Assembly (NCBI GenBank): GCA_012728975.1 | Contig: JAAYDZ010000054.1 | Span: 1 to 53,027, forward strand | Length of the DNA stretch: 53,027 nucleotides | Direction of reading: 5' to 3' | Source: Bacteroidales bacterium | GTDB taxonomy: Bacteria > Bacteroidota > Bacteroidia > Bacteroidales > UBA932 | Part shown: piece by piece, positions 8,111 to 16,953 of the stretch | Layout: each line of letters opens with the position of its first letter | How positions within the stretch are numbered: the stretch's first letter is position 1 | Notes under the pieces: model-generated | Database searches by the model: none | What the model was told of the DNA's origin: nothing | What the model saw: the letters and a program-made list of their open reading frames with translations, nothing else | Made by a program: the position numbers and the translations under genes

Positions 8111-9400
8111 TCAATAGAATACGCTTATGGTGTACGGGACACCGTTAAGAACGCCAAGACGACCTGTATACTGTTGACCATATGAAGCTGCTTCAGTATC
8201 TACGGTAGTTGCACAGAAAACAGAAATATACAGTCTGCCGGCAGCAGGTTTTATTATTGTCAAGTCTTTGGTAACACCGTTGCCAACATTGACATACAAC
8301 GAGTTGTCATTGAAAGCGAATGTTTCCGGATTCGCAAATAAGTATAAATCAAATTCTTCCCAACCCTTTTGCGGTGAGATTGTAATTGTAATCTTATCGG
8401 TACCCTTCGGAATATTTACTGCAAAATGATGATACTGTCTATCACCGATTTTTGTGAATTCCGGATTGTTATCAGATGTTGAACACTTCATCTCCCGGGG
8501 TTCACCATTTTCAAGAATACCTTTTAATCTCGGACGTCCGTTTCCGTCAAGGGCGTATTTTATCATAGCAGACATTAACTCCAGTCTTTCTCCGGAAACC
8601 ACTCTTTCAGGATGAGAACCGATGAGAACTACACGTCCATCATATTCGGAGGCCTTGTAGGCCCATCCTGCAACTTCTCTGTGGATGTTTCTCTCAATAT
8701 TGAGGGTATCTCCATCGTAGCGCAAGGTAACTTCTGTGCCTTTAGGCACATTATTTTCCATCCAGGCAAAGCATCCGCCATTGTGGCGTACACTGTCAAT
8801 TACCATGTCACCGCCGAAGGAATAATATTGGAGAAGAGGGGATCCTTTCTCTACAAACAGAGATGTGAAGGACTTATTCAGAGTGGTTCCCCTCGTATAA
8901 CCAGGCCATATTCCGTAGTACTCCGGAACATCCACTATACCGCTGTCTTTAACGAAACCTTTTGAAGCTATGTATGCACCGGCACAAGTGCCAAGATAAC
9001 TGCCGCCTTCTGCAACAAATCGACGTACGTTTTCACGGCCTTTTTCTCCGAGAGAACGTCCGTGCGAAGTGGCTTTTCCGCCGTTTGTGTATATCATTCT
9101 GAATCTGGGAGCACCATCAGGATAGAGAAGGATGCCGTTTTCGTCAATTTCCGATCCGCTGAACAGTAGGGTCTGAATCAGTGTGTCCAGAGCATTTAGA
9201 TCCTCGTTTTTGGATGTATTGAATATCTCGACGGATAGATTCAAATAGTTGGCGGCAGGAAGATCGGGATACGAACTGAGTAATACTCCTCCGTCAATGA
9301 ATAAGTCTTTGTAATAACCCTTTGCGTGGTTCTGCCCAAAGGAAATGAATGGAATTGAGAGTAGAATAACTGCTAATAAACAATAATGTTGGGTTCGCAT
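8111..9400 (-). CDS. Secreted BPL_N (glutamine-amidotransferase-like) protein with C-terminal PPC domain
   Basis: The product is 429 aa. A signal peptide (LLAVILLSIPFISFGQ) sends it out of the cytoplasm. The middle matches the biotin-protein-ligase N-terminal (BPL_N) fold: GGSYLGTCAGAYIAS carries a Cys in the nucleophile elbow used by class I glutamine amidotransferases, followed by YYGIWPGYTRG and VVLIGSHPE. The last 100 residues (HHFAVNIPKG, FDLYLFANPETF, GRLYISVFCAT) look like a pre-peptidase C-terminal beta-sandwich. Such proteins are common in Bacteroidota but their reaction is not known; the domain does not imply biotin ligation. It is transcribed alone, converging on hppA, behind a possible -7 box at 9426-9433 and separated from the upstream MFS genes by a terminator. 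Confidence 0.8.
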   Translation of the reverse strand: MRTQHYCLLAVILLSIPFISFGQNHAKGYYKDLFIDGGVLLSSYPDLPAANYLNLSVEIFNTSKNEDLNALDTLIQTLLFSGSEIDENGILLYPDGAPRFRMIYTNGGKATSHGRSLGEKGRENVRRFVAEGGSYLGTCAGAYIASKGFVKDSGIVDVPEYYGIWPGYTRGTTLNKSFTSLFVEKGSPLLQYYSFGGDMVIDSVRHNGGCFAWMENNVPKGTEVTLRYDGDTLNIERNIHREVAGWAYKASEYDGRVVLIGSHPERVVSGERLELMSAMIKYALDGNGRPRLKGILENGEPREMKCSTSDNNPEFTKIGDRQYHHFAVNIPKGTDKITITISPQKGWEEFDLYLFANPETFAFNDNSLYVNVGNGVTKDLTIIKPAAGRLYISVFCATTVDTEAASYGQQYTGRLGVLNGVPYTISVFY

Positions 9401-9425
9401 AATGATTCATATTGTTATTATTCTA

Positions 9426-9433
9426 CAAATTTA
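9426..9433 (-). promoter_or_regulatory. Possible -7 box (TAAATTTG) for the BPL_N gene
   Basis: On the minus strand TAAATTTG fits the TAnnTTTG consensus and lies 25 bases before the ATG at 9400. No -33 TTTG at proper spacing is seen, so this is tentative. Confidence 0.4.
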
Positions 9434-9477
9434 ATTTTTTTTTAACAAGTGTAAAAATATCAACATTAGTTTAGGTG

Positions 9478-9512
9478 CAAAAATCCCCAGGGCCAAGCTC
9501 CGGGGATTTTTG
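9478..9512 (-). terminator. Intrinsic terminator after the MFS gene pair
   Basis: The 11-bp arms caaaaatcccc (9478-9488) and ggggatttttg (9502-9512) flank a 13-base loop. Read on the minus strand it is a GC stem followed by TTTTT, 22 bases after the stop of the downstream MFS gene. Confidence 0.85.
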
Positions 9513-9534
9513 ATATAGTATGTAATTTAAAGTA

Positions 9535-10932
9535 TTACTTCTTATTGGGTTCGTCCAGTTCCAGATGAGGGTTCTTTTTGGCAGAACGTGCAAAGAGGAT
9601 GGACACCGTAATGGCAATGAGACCTAGGCAAATGAAAATCCATTCCGCATTTACTGCTGCTGTCACTTCCTGTTGAGCAAAGAGTTCTGAACCTACTTCA
9701 GCTGTAATAGTGTTTTTGAAGATTCTGCCAACAAAGAGAGGAACGAGAAGCATACCCATATTTTGAATCCAGAATATGAGTGAATATGCTGTTCCGAGAT
9801 TCTTATCGGGCACAATCTTGGGTACTGAAGGCCACATTGCTGCAGGTACGAGTGAGTAACCTGTTCCCAAAAGGGCAATACCGAGATAACCGTAGAAGGG
9901 GACGCCAGCGGGAGCGAAGCCAACTATAAGGTGTGCAACAAATACCATCACGGATCCGGTAATCATCCAAATTGTCGCTTTTCCGAATTTGTCAACGAGA
10001 ACACCGAATAGTGGAGTGCCTACAACAGTGAAGAAAGGTATCATCGATATCATCCATGTAGCAGCCTCGAGCTCGATGCCGAAACGGGGGATGAGGATGG
10101 ATGTCGCAAATTTCTTGAATGAAATGATGCAAACATAGAAGAATACACAGAGAAGCGAAATCAGGATAAAGTGTTTATTACTGAGAACCTTAAAAATATC
10201 GGAGAATTTGAATTTGTCTTCGTCTGAAGTTACAACCTTGTCTGTGGTACCTACAAGCTTGTCAAATTTGGCATCCATTGCAACGAAGATGGCCCAAAGA
10301 ATACCCCCAATGAGGAGAAGTCCAAGTCCGAACAAAGCAGGTTTGCTGGTCTCGCTTAGTGGATACATACCGTTTTCAGCAGCAGATACGAGTCTAGGTG
10401 AGAGAATAAATGCAGTTGCCGTACCGAGTCTTGCGATGGCAAGCTGGAGTCCCATTGCTAGAGCAGTGTAGCTGCCTTTAAACCATTTAGCAATGGAACG
10501 GGTGACGCCCACTCCTGCAATCTCACTGCCGAGTCCAAAGAGCATACAGCCAATATAAGCTACAGTAAGAGAGTGACCGGCAGCCACGATGGAAGGTGTT
10601 GCGATAGCCACATAGACCAGTGCTGCACCGGCAATCATCAAACCTACGAAGATGGATCCTGTTATGCGTACACCCCATTTGTCGAGAAGCATACCACAGA
10701 CGATCAGTCCGCCCCATACACAGAGGAAGGAGTAGCCACCCGCATAGAATCCATAGTTGGCGGAGTCCCAACCGAGCTCCAGCATTTCAGGATTCTTAAA
10801 GATATGGGAGAGGGTTGAGAACATGTCATCGAAGAAGTAGGATGCAAACATCGGTACCACGAGGCACGCGAGAGCGATCCATGCCCATCTCTGGATGTTC
10901 TTTTTCTTAGCTTTGATTTGTAGTTCAGTCAT
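9535..10932 (-). CDS. MFS transporter, second gene of a tandem paralogue pair
   Basis: The product is 465 aa with about 12 membrane helices. It shows major-facilitator features: the loop GMLLDKWGVRITG between helices 2 and 3 and GVLVDKFGKATIW between helices 8 and 9. It is plainly a paralogue of the adjacent gene: both carry P-A-A-[ML]-W-P-S-V-P-K-I followed by LG[TS]AY.LIFW.QN.G, and IA+WFKG before a [MQ].[IL]A+.RLG helix. The order of motifs recalls the MFSD1-like branch, for which dipeptide transport is reported in animals, but the substrate here is unknown. The start ATG gives MTELQIKAKKK, a short basic cytoplasmic tail. It lies 39 bases downstream of its paralogue in the same direction and is followed by a terminator, so the two form an operon. 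Confidence 0.85.
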   Translation of the reverse strand: MTELQIKAKKKNIQRWAWIALACLVVPMFASYFFDDMFSTLSHIFKNPEMLELGWDSANYGFYAGGYSFLCVWGGLIVCGMLLDKWGVRITGSIFVGLMIAGAALVYVAIATPSIVAAGHSLTVAYIGCMLFGLGSEIAGVGVTRSIAKWFKGSYTALAMGLQLAIARLGTATAFILSPRLVSAAENGMYPLSETSKPALFGLGLLLIGGILWAIFVAMDAKFDKLVGTTDKVVTSDEDKFKFSDIFKVLSNKHFILISLLCVFFYVCIISFKKFATSILIPRFGIELEAATWMISMIPFFTVVGTPLFGVLVDKFGKATIWMITGSVMVFVAHLIVGFAPAGVPFYGYLGIALLGTGYSLVPAAMWPSVPKIVPDKNLGTAYSLIFWIQNMGMLLVPLFVGRIFKNTITAEVGSELFAQQEVTAAVNAEWIFICLGLIAITVSILFARSAKKNPHLELDEPNKK

Positions 10933-10971
10933 AGATAGTTATTATAAAGTTTATATTATTTTAATCCGGTA

Positions 10972-12336
10972 TTATTTCCTGATATTAGGTAATTCGAGAC
11001 CGTAGCCTTTACGGCGGTCTTCTGCTTTGAGTAGGAAGCTGAAGATGAAGGCAAGCACGCCGAAGCTGGAAAATATGAGCATCGGAGCAAAATATCCACC
11101 GGTATAGAGAAGTACCTTTCCGATGAGAAGGGGCACAAAGCTTAGGCCTATGTTCTGCACCCAAAATATAAGACAGTAGGCTGACCCGAGGATCTTTTCG
11201 TCAATAATCTTGGGAACGGAAGGCCAGAGGGCCGCAGGCACAAGAGAGAAAGAGACCCCTAGTACTACTATCAGCAGAAACGCCAACCATTTATGAGGGT
11301 ATAGGGGCAGTATGAATGCGAAACTCAGGTGACATACTATCATTATGATGGAGCCGAGCATCAGCATTGATGCTCCTTTTCCCTTAAAGTCAAGGAAAAT
11401 TCCTAGAACAGGAGTTAGGAACATTGCAAGGATAGGGAAAAAGCTGAATAGTCGTGAAGCTGTACCGGCATCAATATTCAGAGTCACTTCGAGGAAGTTG
11501 GGTGCATATCTCTGGAAGGGAAAAATAGCGCTGTAGTAGAGTACGCAGAGCAGAGCTACAATCCAAAACATCTTGCTTGAGAAAATCTTGCCCAAATCCC
11601 TAACTCGGAATTCGTCCTCGGAACTTTTTTCCTCTTTAACGCCGGCTTCAACAAGCTGATTGTCAAGCTTACGATCCATTACGGTGAATACTAGGAAGAA
11701 GATGAGGCCTACGCAAAGGAGTGTGGAGCAAAATGCTACGGGAGCAAGTACCGAAGCGTTGTAACGGGCAGCAATGATAGGGGCAAGCCACATTACGGCG
11801 AATACACCAAGACGTGCTATAGCCATTTCAAGACCCATTGCAAGAGCCATTTCCTTCCCTTTAAACCATTTTGCAATAATCTTTGAAACCGTAGTGCCGG
11901 CCATTTCAGCACCGCAGCCGAAAATCATAAAACCTAGGGATGCCATCTTGGCGCTGCTTGGAAGAGCGGTCCACCAGCTGTCGAGCCATCCGCTGAATGC
12001 GGTAGTCTGAAACCAGTCAGTGATGCCTACAAATTTAATGGCCGCTCCGATTACCATCAGTGAGGCGGAGAGTGTGCCTGTAAAACGGACACCCATTTTG
12101 TCTAGTATGATTCCTGCAATAATAAGAAATCCACATACGTTGAGAATGTATTCGGATGCTGCATAAGTGCCGAATACGCCGCTATCCCATCCGAGTGAAC
12201 TTTCAACGAGGGATTTGAGCGGTGACATTACATCAACGAACATGTATGTGAAAAACATCATCAGAGAGATGAGGATCAGTGCAGTCCACCTTGCTATAGG
12301 GGAATCGTTGATGAATTTAGCCAATTTTTCTGCCAT
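10972..12336 (-). CDS. MFS transporter, first gene of a tandem paralogue pair
   Basis: The product is 454 aa with about 12 membrane helices. Key stretches are GIILDKMGVRFTG (helix 2-3 loop), IIAKWFKGKEMALAMG, and PAALWPSVPKI with LGSAYCLIFWVQNIG. The aligned motifs show it arose with the next gene by duplication; the two share motif order, helix layout and a long charged central loop (here about residues 210-245). The ATG at 12336 gives MAEKLAKFINDSPIARW. It is the promoter-proximal gene of the pair and is divergent from purA across a 148-base spacer. The substrate is unknown; an organic or amino-acid derivative is possible but unsupported. A working hypothesis is that the two proteins act on related substrates or pair with each other. 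Confidence 0.85.
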   Translation of the reverse strand: MAEKLAKFINDSPIARWTALILISLMMFFTYMFVDVMSPLKSLVESSLGWDSGVFGTYAASEYILNVCGFLIIAGIILDKMGVRFTGTLSASLMVIGAAIKFVGITDWFQTTAFSGWLDSWWTALPSSAKMASLGFMIFGCGAEMAGTTVSKIIAKWFKGKEMALAMGLEMAIARLGVFAVMWLAPIIAARYNASVLAPVAFCSTLLCVGLIFFLVFTVMDRKLDNQLVEAGVKEEKSSEDEFRVRDLGKIFSSKMFWIVALLCVLYYSAIFPFQRYAPNFLEVTLNIDAGTASRLFSFFPILAMFLTPVLGIFLDFKGKGASMLMLGSIIMIVCHLSFAFILPLYPHKWLAFLLIVVLGVSFSLVPAALWPSVPKIIDEKILGSAYCLIFWVQNIGLSFVPLLIGKVLLYTGGYFAPMLIFSSFGVLAFIFSFLLKAEDRRKGYGLELPNIRK

Positions 12337-12484
12337 AATTATTTTTTTTAGGATTTTGCAAAGAAATGCTAAAAATAGTGCATTTCAACGAAATGACAAA
12401 ATATAAATGCGTCCTCCAGATTTATTTCTGCAATTGGAATATAAGTTGTACCTTAGCGTGTTATTTCAAAAATCTATATACATT

Positions 12485-13747
12485 ATGACACTTGATGTAG
12501 TTCTGGGACTCCAATGGGGAGATGAGGGCAAGGGAAAAATAGTTGATGTGCTTGCAGATACATATCCTGTCATAGCTCGTTTCCAGGGAGGGCCCAATGC
12601 CGGACATTCTCTTCACTTCGAAGGCAACAAAATTGTGTTGCATACTGTTCCTTCAGGAGTATTCCGTTCTAATGCCATGAACATCATAGGCAACGGCGTT
12701 GTGCTGGATCCTATTATTTTCAAAAGAGAATGCGAAGCTATCATAAAAATGGGCGTTCCTGTAAAGAAACGTCTTGCCATCTCTAAAAAGGCCCATTTGA
12801 TTTTGCCCACACACCGCACAATAGATGCTGCTCAAGAGGCTGCTAAAGGAGCATCAAGGATCGGATCTACCCTTAAAGGTATTACTCCCACATATACGGA
12901 TAAGATCGGTCGTAGTGGACTTAGGGTGGGTGATATTCTCTCACCGGACTTCATCTCCAGATACAACGCGCTCAAAGAGCAACATATCTCATATCTCAGC
13001 CAATATGACTTTGAATATGATCCCATGCAAGATGAGGCACAATGGTTTGAGGCTGTGGAGTACCTCGGGGATTTTAATATTGTTGACAGCGAATATATGG
13101 TCAACGAATTGCTCAGTTCCGGCAAAAAAGTACTCGCTGAGGGAGCACAGGGCTTACTGCTTGATATAGATTTTGGCTCATATCCTTTTGTAACTTCATC
13201 ATCTACCGCTTGTGCGGGAGCCTGCATTGGGCTTGGAGTTTCTCCAAGATGTGTGGGTCGTGTATATGGTATTTTCAAGGCATATTGTACCAGAGTGGGC
13301 AGTGGCCCCTTCCCAACTGAGATCTTTGATGAGAGAGGGGAAGAGCTCCGTCGCCGTGGATTTGAGTTCGGTGCCACTACCGGACGTCCCCGTCGTACAG
13401 GCTGGCTTGACCTGGTTGCTCTCAAATATGCGATAATGATTAATGGAGTCACCGATCTGATCATGATGAAATCCGATGTTCTTGACACATTTGACACCAT
13501 AAAGGTAGCAACATCATATATAGTTGATGGGCAAAAATGTTACCAGGTGCCTTATGACTCATCTGCTGAAGTGAGGCCCGTATATCGTGAGTTCCCCGGC
13601 TGGAAGAGAGATCTTACAGGAGCACGTGGAGAGGGGGAGCTTCCTCACGAATTTTTGAGATACGTTAAGTTTATCGAACAAGAGACAGGTGTTCCCATAA
13701 AAATTATCTCCATAGGCCCTGACAGGGATCAAACTATAATCAGGTAG
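12485..13747 (+). CDS. purA: Adenylosuccinate synthase
   Basis: The product is 420 aa. It makes adenylosuccinate from IMP, aspartate and GTP, the first committed step to AMP. The P-loop-like GTP site with the catalytic Asp is seen at the N-terminus (GLQWGDEGKGK), followed by GGPNAGHSLHF with the catalytic His, GNGVVLDP, and RTGWLDLVALKYA near residue 300. The frame is open further upstream, but the ATG at 12485 is chosen because MTLDVVLGLQWGDEGKG is the normal N-terminus; the extra 26 residues would be atypical. The stop codon TAG is part of the Shine-Dalgarno sequence of dxs, so translation of the two is probably coupled. A weak -7 element (TACCTTAG, 12449-12456) lies upstream. Confidence 0.97.
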   Translation: MTLDVVLGLQWGDEGKGKIVDVLADTYPVIARFQGGPNAGHSLHFEGNKIVLHTVPSGVFRSNAMNIIGNGVVLDPIIFKRECEAIIKMGVPVKKRLAISKKAHLILPTHRTIDAAQEAAKGASRIGSTLKGITPTYTDKIGRSGLRVGDILSPDFISRYNALKEQHISYLSQYDFEYDPMQDEAQWFEAVEYLGDFNIVDSEYMVNELLSSGKKVLAEGAQGLLLDIDFGSYPFVTSSSTACAGACIGLGVSPRCVGRVYGIFKAYCTRVGSGPFPTEIFDERGEELRRRGFEFGATTGRPRRTGWLDLVALKYAIMINGVTDLIMMKSDVLDTFDTIKVATSYIVDGQKCYQVPYDSSAEVRPVYREFPGWKRDLTGARGEGELPHEFLRYVKFIEQETGVPIKIISIGPDRDQTIIR

Positions 13748-13751
13748 GAGG
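13746..13751 (+). promoter_or_regulatory. Shine-Dalgarno AGGAGG deciding the TTG start of dxs
   Basis: AGGAGG overlaps the last two bases of the purA stop codon (TAG, 13745-13747) and sits 6 bases before the TTG at 13758. A full Shine-Dalgarno is unusual beside the A-rich leaders of the neighbours, and it supports TTG as the real start of dxs. Confidence 0.7.
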
Positions 13752-13757
13752 TATCAG

Positions 13758-15623
13758 TTGACATTGCTTGAAAGAATAGAGTCCCCCGTAGACATTAAAG
13801 ATTTGTCGCACGAAGAGCTGGAGCAGTTGTGTTCTGAGCTTAGGGAGTATATTGTAAGTTGCTGTGCTGAAAATCCAGGTCATATCGGAGCCAGCCTCGG
13901 AGTTGTGGAAATTGCGGTGGCACTGCACAAGGTATTTGATACCCCGAACGATAAGATAGTCTGGGATGTGGGCCATCAGGCGTATGCTCACAAGATTATT
14001 ACCGGCAGACGTGAGGCTTTCAAGACCAATCGCAAGTTAGGCGGCATCAGTGGCTTTCCAAAGCGTTCGGAGAGCGAATATGATGTATTCGGTACAGGAC
14101 ACTCCTCCACTTCTATTTCAGCGGCACTTGGATTGGCTGTAGGATCTCAAATGCAGGGAAGTAAAGATCATTTCGTGGCTATTATTGGTGATGGTTCCAT
14201 GACAGGAGGACTTGCCTTCGAAGGACTCAATAACGCAGGTTCTCTCAAAACAAATCTGCTGGTGATCCTCAATGACAATCAGATCTCAATAGATAAAAGT
14301 ATAGGTGCGCTGCACAACCACCTTATGAAGGTGACTACCAGTCGTAAATATAATCGCATAAAGAAGACGATCTGGGATCGCCTAGGTGCCGGTAAGATCC
14401 GTACACATGTCCAAAATTTCCTCAAATACATCAAAAAGGGCATATTGCGCAATACTAATGCGAGCAATCTTTTTGACTCTTTGGGGTTCAGATATTTCGG
14501 TCCAGTGGATGGCAACGATATAGAACAAATGGTTGATATACTGGGTCGCCTGAAAGAGATTGACGGACCTAAACTACTCCATGTTATAACCAAAAAGGGT
14601 AAAGGCTACAAACCGGCCGAGGATAATCAGACGGTTTGGCATGCCCCGGGCCAGTTTGATCCGGCAACAGGTGCCAGAATCTCAGGCAAGGCTGGTGCCT
14701 CAAAATTCCAGGATGTATTTGGTCATACGCTGCTCGACCTTGCGAAGGAAAATGAGAAAATCATAGGGATTACCCCTGCTATGGCTACCGGCTGCAGTAT
14801 GAATATTATGATGGCCGAGATGCCTGACCGCGTTTTTGACGTGGGAATTGCCGAGCAGCATGCAGTTACTTTCTCTGCAGGCTTGGCGGCTGCCGGTATG
14901 CTTCCATTCTGCAATATCTACTCTTCATTTGCCCAACGCGCATATGACAATGTTATTCATGATGTGGCCCTGCAGGAACTCAAGGTTATTCTCTGTCTTG
15001 ACAGGGCGGGTATTGTCGGAGAAGATGGACCTACTCACCACGGTGCTTTTGACTTTTCCTGTTTCAGACCGGTTCCTAATGTTATGATAGCAGCCCCTCT
15101 GAACGAACTTGAGCTTCGCAATATGATGTATTCAGCAACATTGCCGGAGTACGGTACTATTATAATTAGGTATCCGCGCGGTACCGGCAATGGTACTGCC
15201 TGGAAGAATGAGCCTTTTGAGAGAATCGAGCCCGGACGTGGAGTTATCCTCCAGGAAGGAAAGGATGTCGCGTTGTTGAGTGTCGGTGCTATAGGTTACA
15301 ATGGTTCCCTTGCTGTAAAGAAAGCTCAAGAGAGGGGGATTAGCGTGTTTCACTGCGATATGAGGTTTCTAAAGCCGATTGATGAGAATCTCCTCGAAAA
15401 GGTTTGCTCCAAAGTGGGCCGTATAGTGACACTCGAAGATGGTGCACTTATCGGCGGTCTTTATAGTGCTGTATCAGAGTATGTGGCTTCCCGCCAGCTT
15501 TCCTGTAAGGTGACCGGACTTGGGATGCCTGACAGATTTGTAGGTCAGGGAACACCTGAGCAACTTCATAAGGAGTGCGGATACGATGTTGATGGAATAT
15601 TAAAAGCACTTATAAATGTCTAA
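13758..15623 (+). CDS. dxs: 1-deoxy-D-xylulose-5-phosphate synthase
   Basis: The product is 621 aa. This thiamine-diphosphate enzyme condenses pyruvate and glyceraldehyde 3-phosphate in the first step of the MEP isoprenoid pathway. Motifs seen are NPGHIGASLGVVE at the N-terminus, VWDVGHQAYAHKI, the ThDP/Mg2+ motif GDGSMTGGLAFEGLNNAG (about residues 148-165), the transketolase pyrimidine domain with DVGIAEQHAVTFSAGLA, and DRAGIVGEDGPTHHGAFD. The start is TTG at 13758, supported by the AGGAGG just upstream and by the following MTLLERIESP. The 3' end overlaps the ATG of the FeoB-like gene by 8 bases, so purA, dxs and feoB-core are probably one coupled unit. ispH, the last enzyme of the pathway, is also in this window. 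Confidence 0.97.
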   Translation: MTLLERIESPVDIKDLSHEELEQLCSELREYIVSCCAENPGHIGASLGVVEIAVALHKVFDTPNDKIVWDVGHQAYAHKIITGRREAFKTNRKLGGISGFPKRSESEYDVFGTGHSSTSISAALGLAVGSQMQGSKDHFVAIIGDGSMTGGLAFEGLNNAGSLKTNLLVILNDNQISIDKSIGALHNHLMKVTTSRKYNRIKKTIWDRLGAGKIRTHVQNFLKYIKKGILRNTNASNLFDSLGFRYFGPVDGNDIEQMVDILGRLKEIDGPKLLHVITKKGKGYKPAEDNQTVWHAPGQFDPATGARISGKAGASKFQDVFGHTLLDLAKENEKIIGITPAMATGCSMNIMMAEMPDRVFDVGIAEQHAVTFSAGLAAAGMLPFCNIYSSFAQRAYDNVIHDVALQELKVILCLDRAGIVGEDGPTHHGAFDFSCFRPVPNVMIAAPLNELELRNMMYSATLPEYGTIIIRYPRGTGNGTAWKNEPFERIEPGRGVILQEGKDVALLSVGAIGYNGSLAVKKAQERGISVFHCDMRFLKPIDENLLEKVCSKVGRIVTLEDGALIGGLYSAVSEYVASRQLSCKVTGLGMPDRFVGQGTPEQLHKECGYDVDGILKALINV

Positions 15624-16866
15624 CCGCAGGCACGACCATACCAGAGGTATCCACAATATGGGAGGTGACAGTGATGGCGACTTTCCATTGTTGACCCACA
15701 CATTTTGGGGTCTTCTGATCTTTTTGGCTGTCATCTGGCTGATGTTTTTCTCTACTTTTAAGCTCGGCTCCTACCCTCAACAATGGATTGAGGCTCTTAT
15801 GGGAAAATTTTCATTCTTTCTCGGGCAAAAGATGCAGGATGGATGGCTTCTGGATTTTCTTCAAAACGGTATTATCAATGGTATTGGTGCAGTGCTGGCA
15901 TTCCTGCCAAACATTCTAATACTCTTTTTCTTCATTTTTCTGCTTGAGGAGACGAGATATCTGCCCAGAGCCGCCAAACTGATGGATAAGTACATGCACA
16001 GAATAGGTCTTCACGGCTGTTCCTTTATTCCGTTGCTGATGGGATTTGGGTGTAATGTGCCGGCAATCATGGCGACAAGGAGCATAAAGAGGCGTAGCGA
16101 TCGCATTCTTACTATGATGATGATTCCCTATATCCCATGTAGTGCGCGTATTCCGACATTTTTGCTTTTTTCCGGAATATTTTTCCCTAAACACAGCTCT
16201 TTGGTGATGATGCTCCTCTATTTAGGCGGTATTCTAACCGGTATCGTAATAGCCCTTATCAATAAAAGGATCTTTTTTAGAGGAAAATCCGAGGATTATG
16301 AGACTGAATTGCCTCCGTTAAAGGTCCCTAACATTAGATTAGCTCTTAAAGGTATGTGGGGTGCCGCATCAGAGTATCTTAAGAAAATTGGTACGGTTGT
16401 TTTATTGGCAGTAGTAATTGTCTGGGCTCTGGATTATTTTCCCATCAATGAGGGTGTTCCGGAAGAAGAAGACTCTCCATCTTACCTGCACCGTTTCGGA
16501 CAGGCAGTGGAACCTGTTATGGCACCTCTGGGTTTTGACTGGAAAATGAGTGCTGCATTGATTGCCGGTGTTACAGCTAAGGAATTTATCATTAGCACTC
16601 TGGGAGTTCTATACCAGGAGAGCGGTGAGGAGTTGGATACAACTGCACTTTCAGCAAGGATAGCAGCCGACGATAGTGTCAATCGGGCGAACGCTCTTTC
16701 TTTTATGGTATTTTCGTTACTTTATATCCCCTGTGTGGCGACTGCTACTACTATACGTCGAGAAAGTGGCAGTTGGAAATGGTCTCTAATTTCCATAATT
16801 ACTACGCTTCTGGTTGCCTGGCTCTTCGCTTTTGTTGCTTTTAGGATAGGAAGTCTCTTGTGGTAA
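15616..16866 (+). CDS. FeoB-like membrane core without GTPase domain
   Basis: The product is 416 aa and matches only the C-terminal transport part of FeoB, the ferrous iron permease. It shows two Gate-type repeats with the conserved Cys residues: SFIPLLMGFGCNVPAIMAT, YIPCSARIPTFL, and later GVTAKEFIISTLGVLY and LLYIPCVATATTIRRE. A normal FeoB has about 270 more residues at the N-terminus forming a G domain and helical domain; here the N-terminus is a short polar tail (MSNRRHDHTRGIH) directly before the first membrane helix. The ATG overlaps the end of dxs by 8 bases. It may move Fe2+ or another divalent cation, perhaps with a GTPase encoded elsewhere; nucleoside transport is a less likely reading of the same domain. 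Family is clear, function is inferred. Confidence 0.85.
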   Translation: MSNRRHDHTRGIHNMGGDSDGDFPLLTHTFWGLLIFLAVIWLMFFSTFKLGSYPQQWIEALMGKFSFFLGQKMQDGWLLDFLQNGIINGIGAVLAFLPNILILFFFIFLLEETRYLPRAAKLMDKYMHRIGLHGCSFIPLLMGFGCNVPAIMATRSIKRRSDRILTMMMIPYIPCSARIPTFLLFSGIFFPKHSSLVMMLLYLGGILTGIVIALINKRIFFRGKSEDYETELPPLKVPNIRLALKGMWGAASEYLKKIGTVVLLAVVIVWALDYFPINEGVPEEEDSPSYLHRFGQAVEPVMAPLGFDWKMSAALIAGVTAKEFIISTLGVLYQESGEELDTTALSARIAADDSVNRANALSFMVFSLLYIPCVATATTIRRESGSWKWSLISIITTLLVAWLFAFVAFRIGSLLW

Positions 16867-16895
16867 CGAAAAAAACGCATAATTTCCCTAAAAAT

Positions 16896-16926
16896 TTTGC
16901 CGATTGAGATAAATGGCATATATTTG
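16896..16926 (+). promoter_or_regulatory. Near-consensus promoter for the tRNA-tuf block (TTTG-N19-TATATTTG)
   Basis: The -33 element TTTG is at 16896-16899 and the -7 element TATATTTG at 16919-16926, with the ideal 19-base spacer. The first tRNA begins 27 bases later. This is the clearest promoter in the window and fits the high expression expected of tRNA and EF-Tu genes. Confidence 0.8.
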
Positions 16927-16953
16927 CACTCCCAATTTGGAAAAATTTGGAAA

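Noticed and set aside
12407-12484. 26-residue N-terminal extension of PurA
   Set aside because: The canonical start of the family is the ATG at 12485; the extension is hydrophobic and upstream of it no start signal is seen.
12832-13500. Minus-strand open frame of 222 codons
   Set aside because: Entirely antisense to purA in a conserved part; composition and lack of motifs mark it as a shadow.
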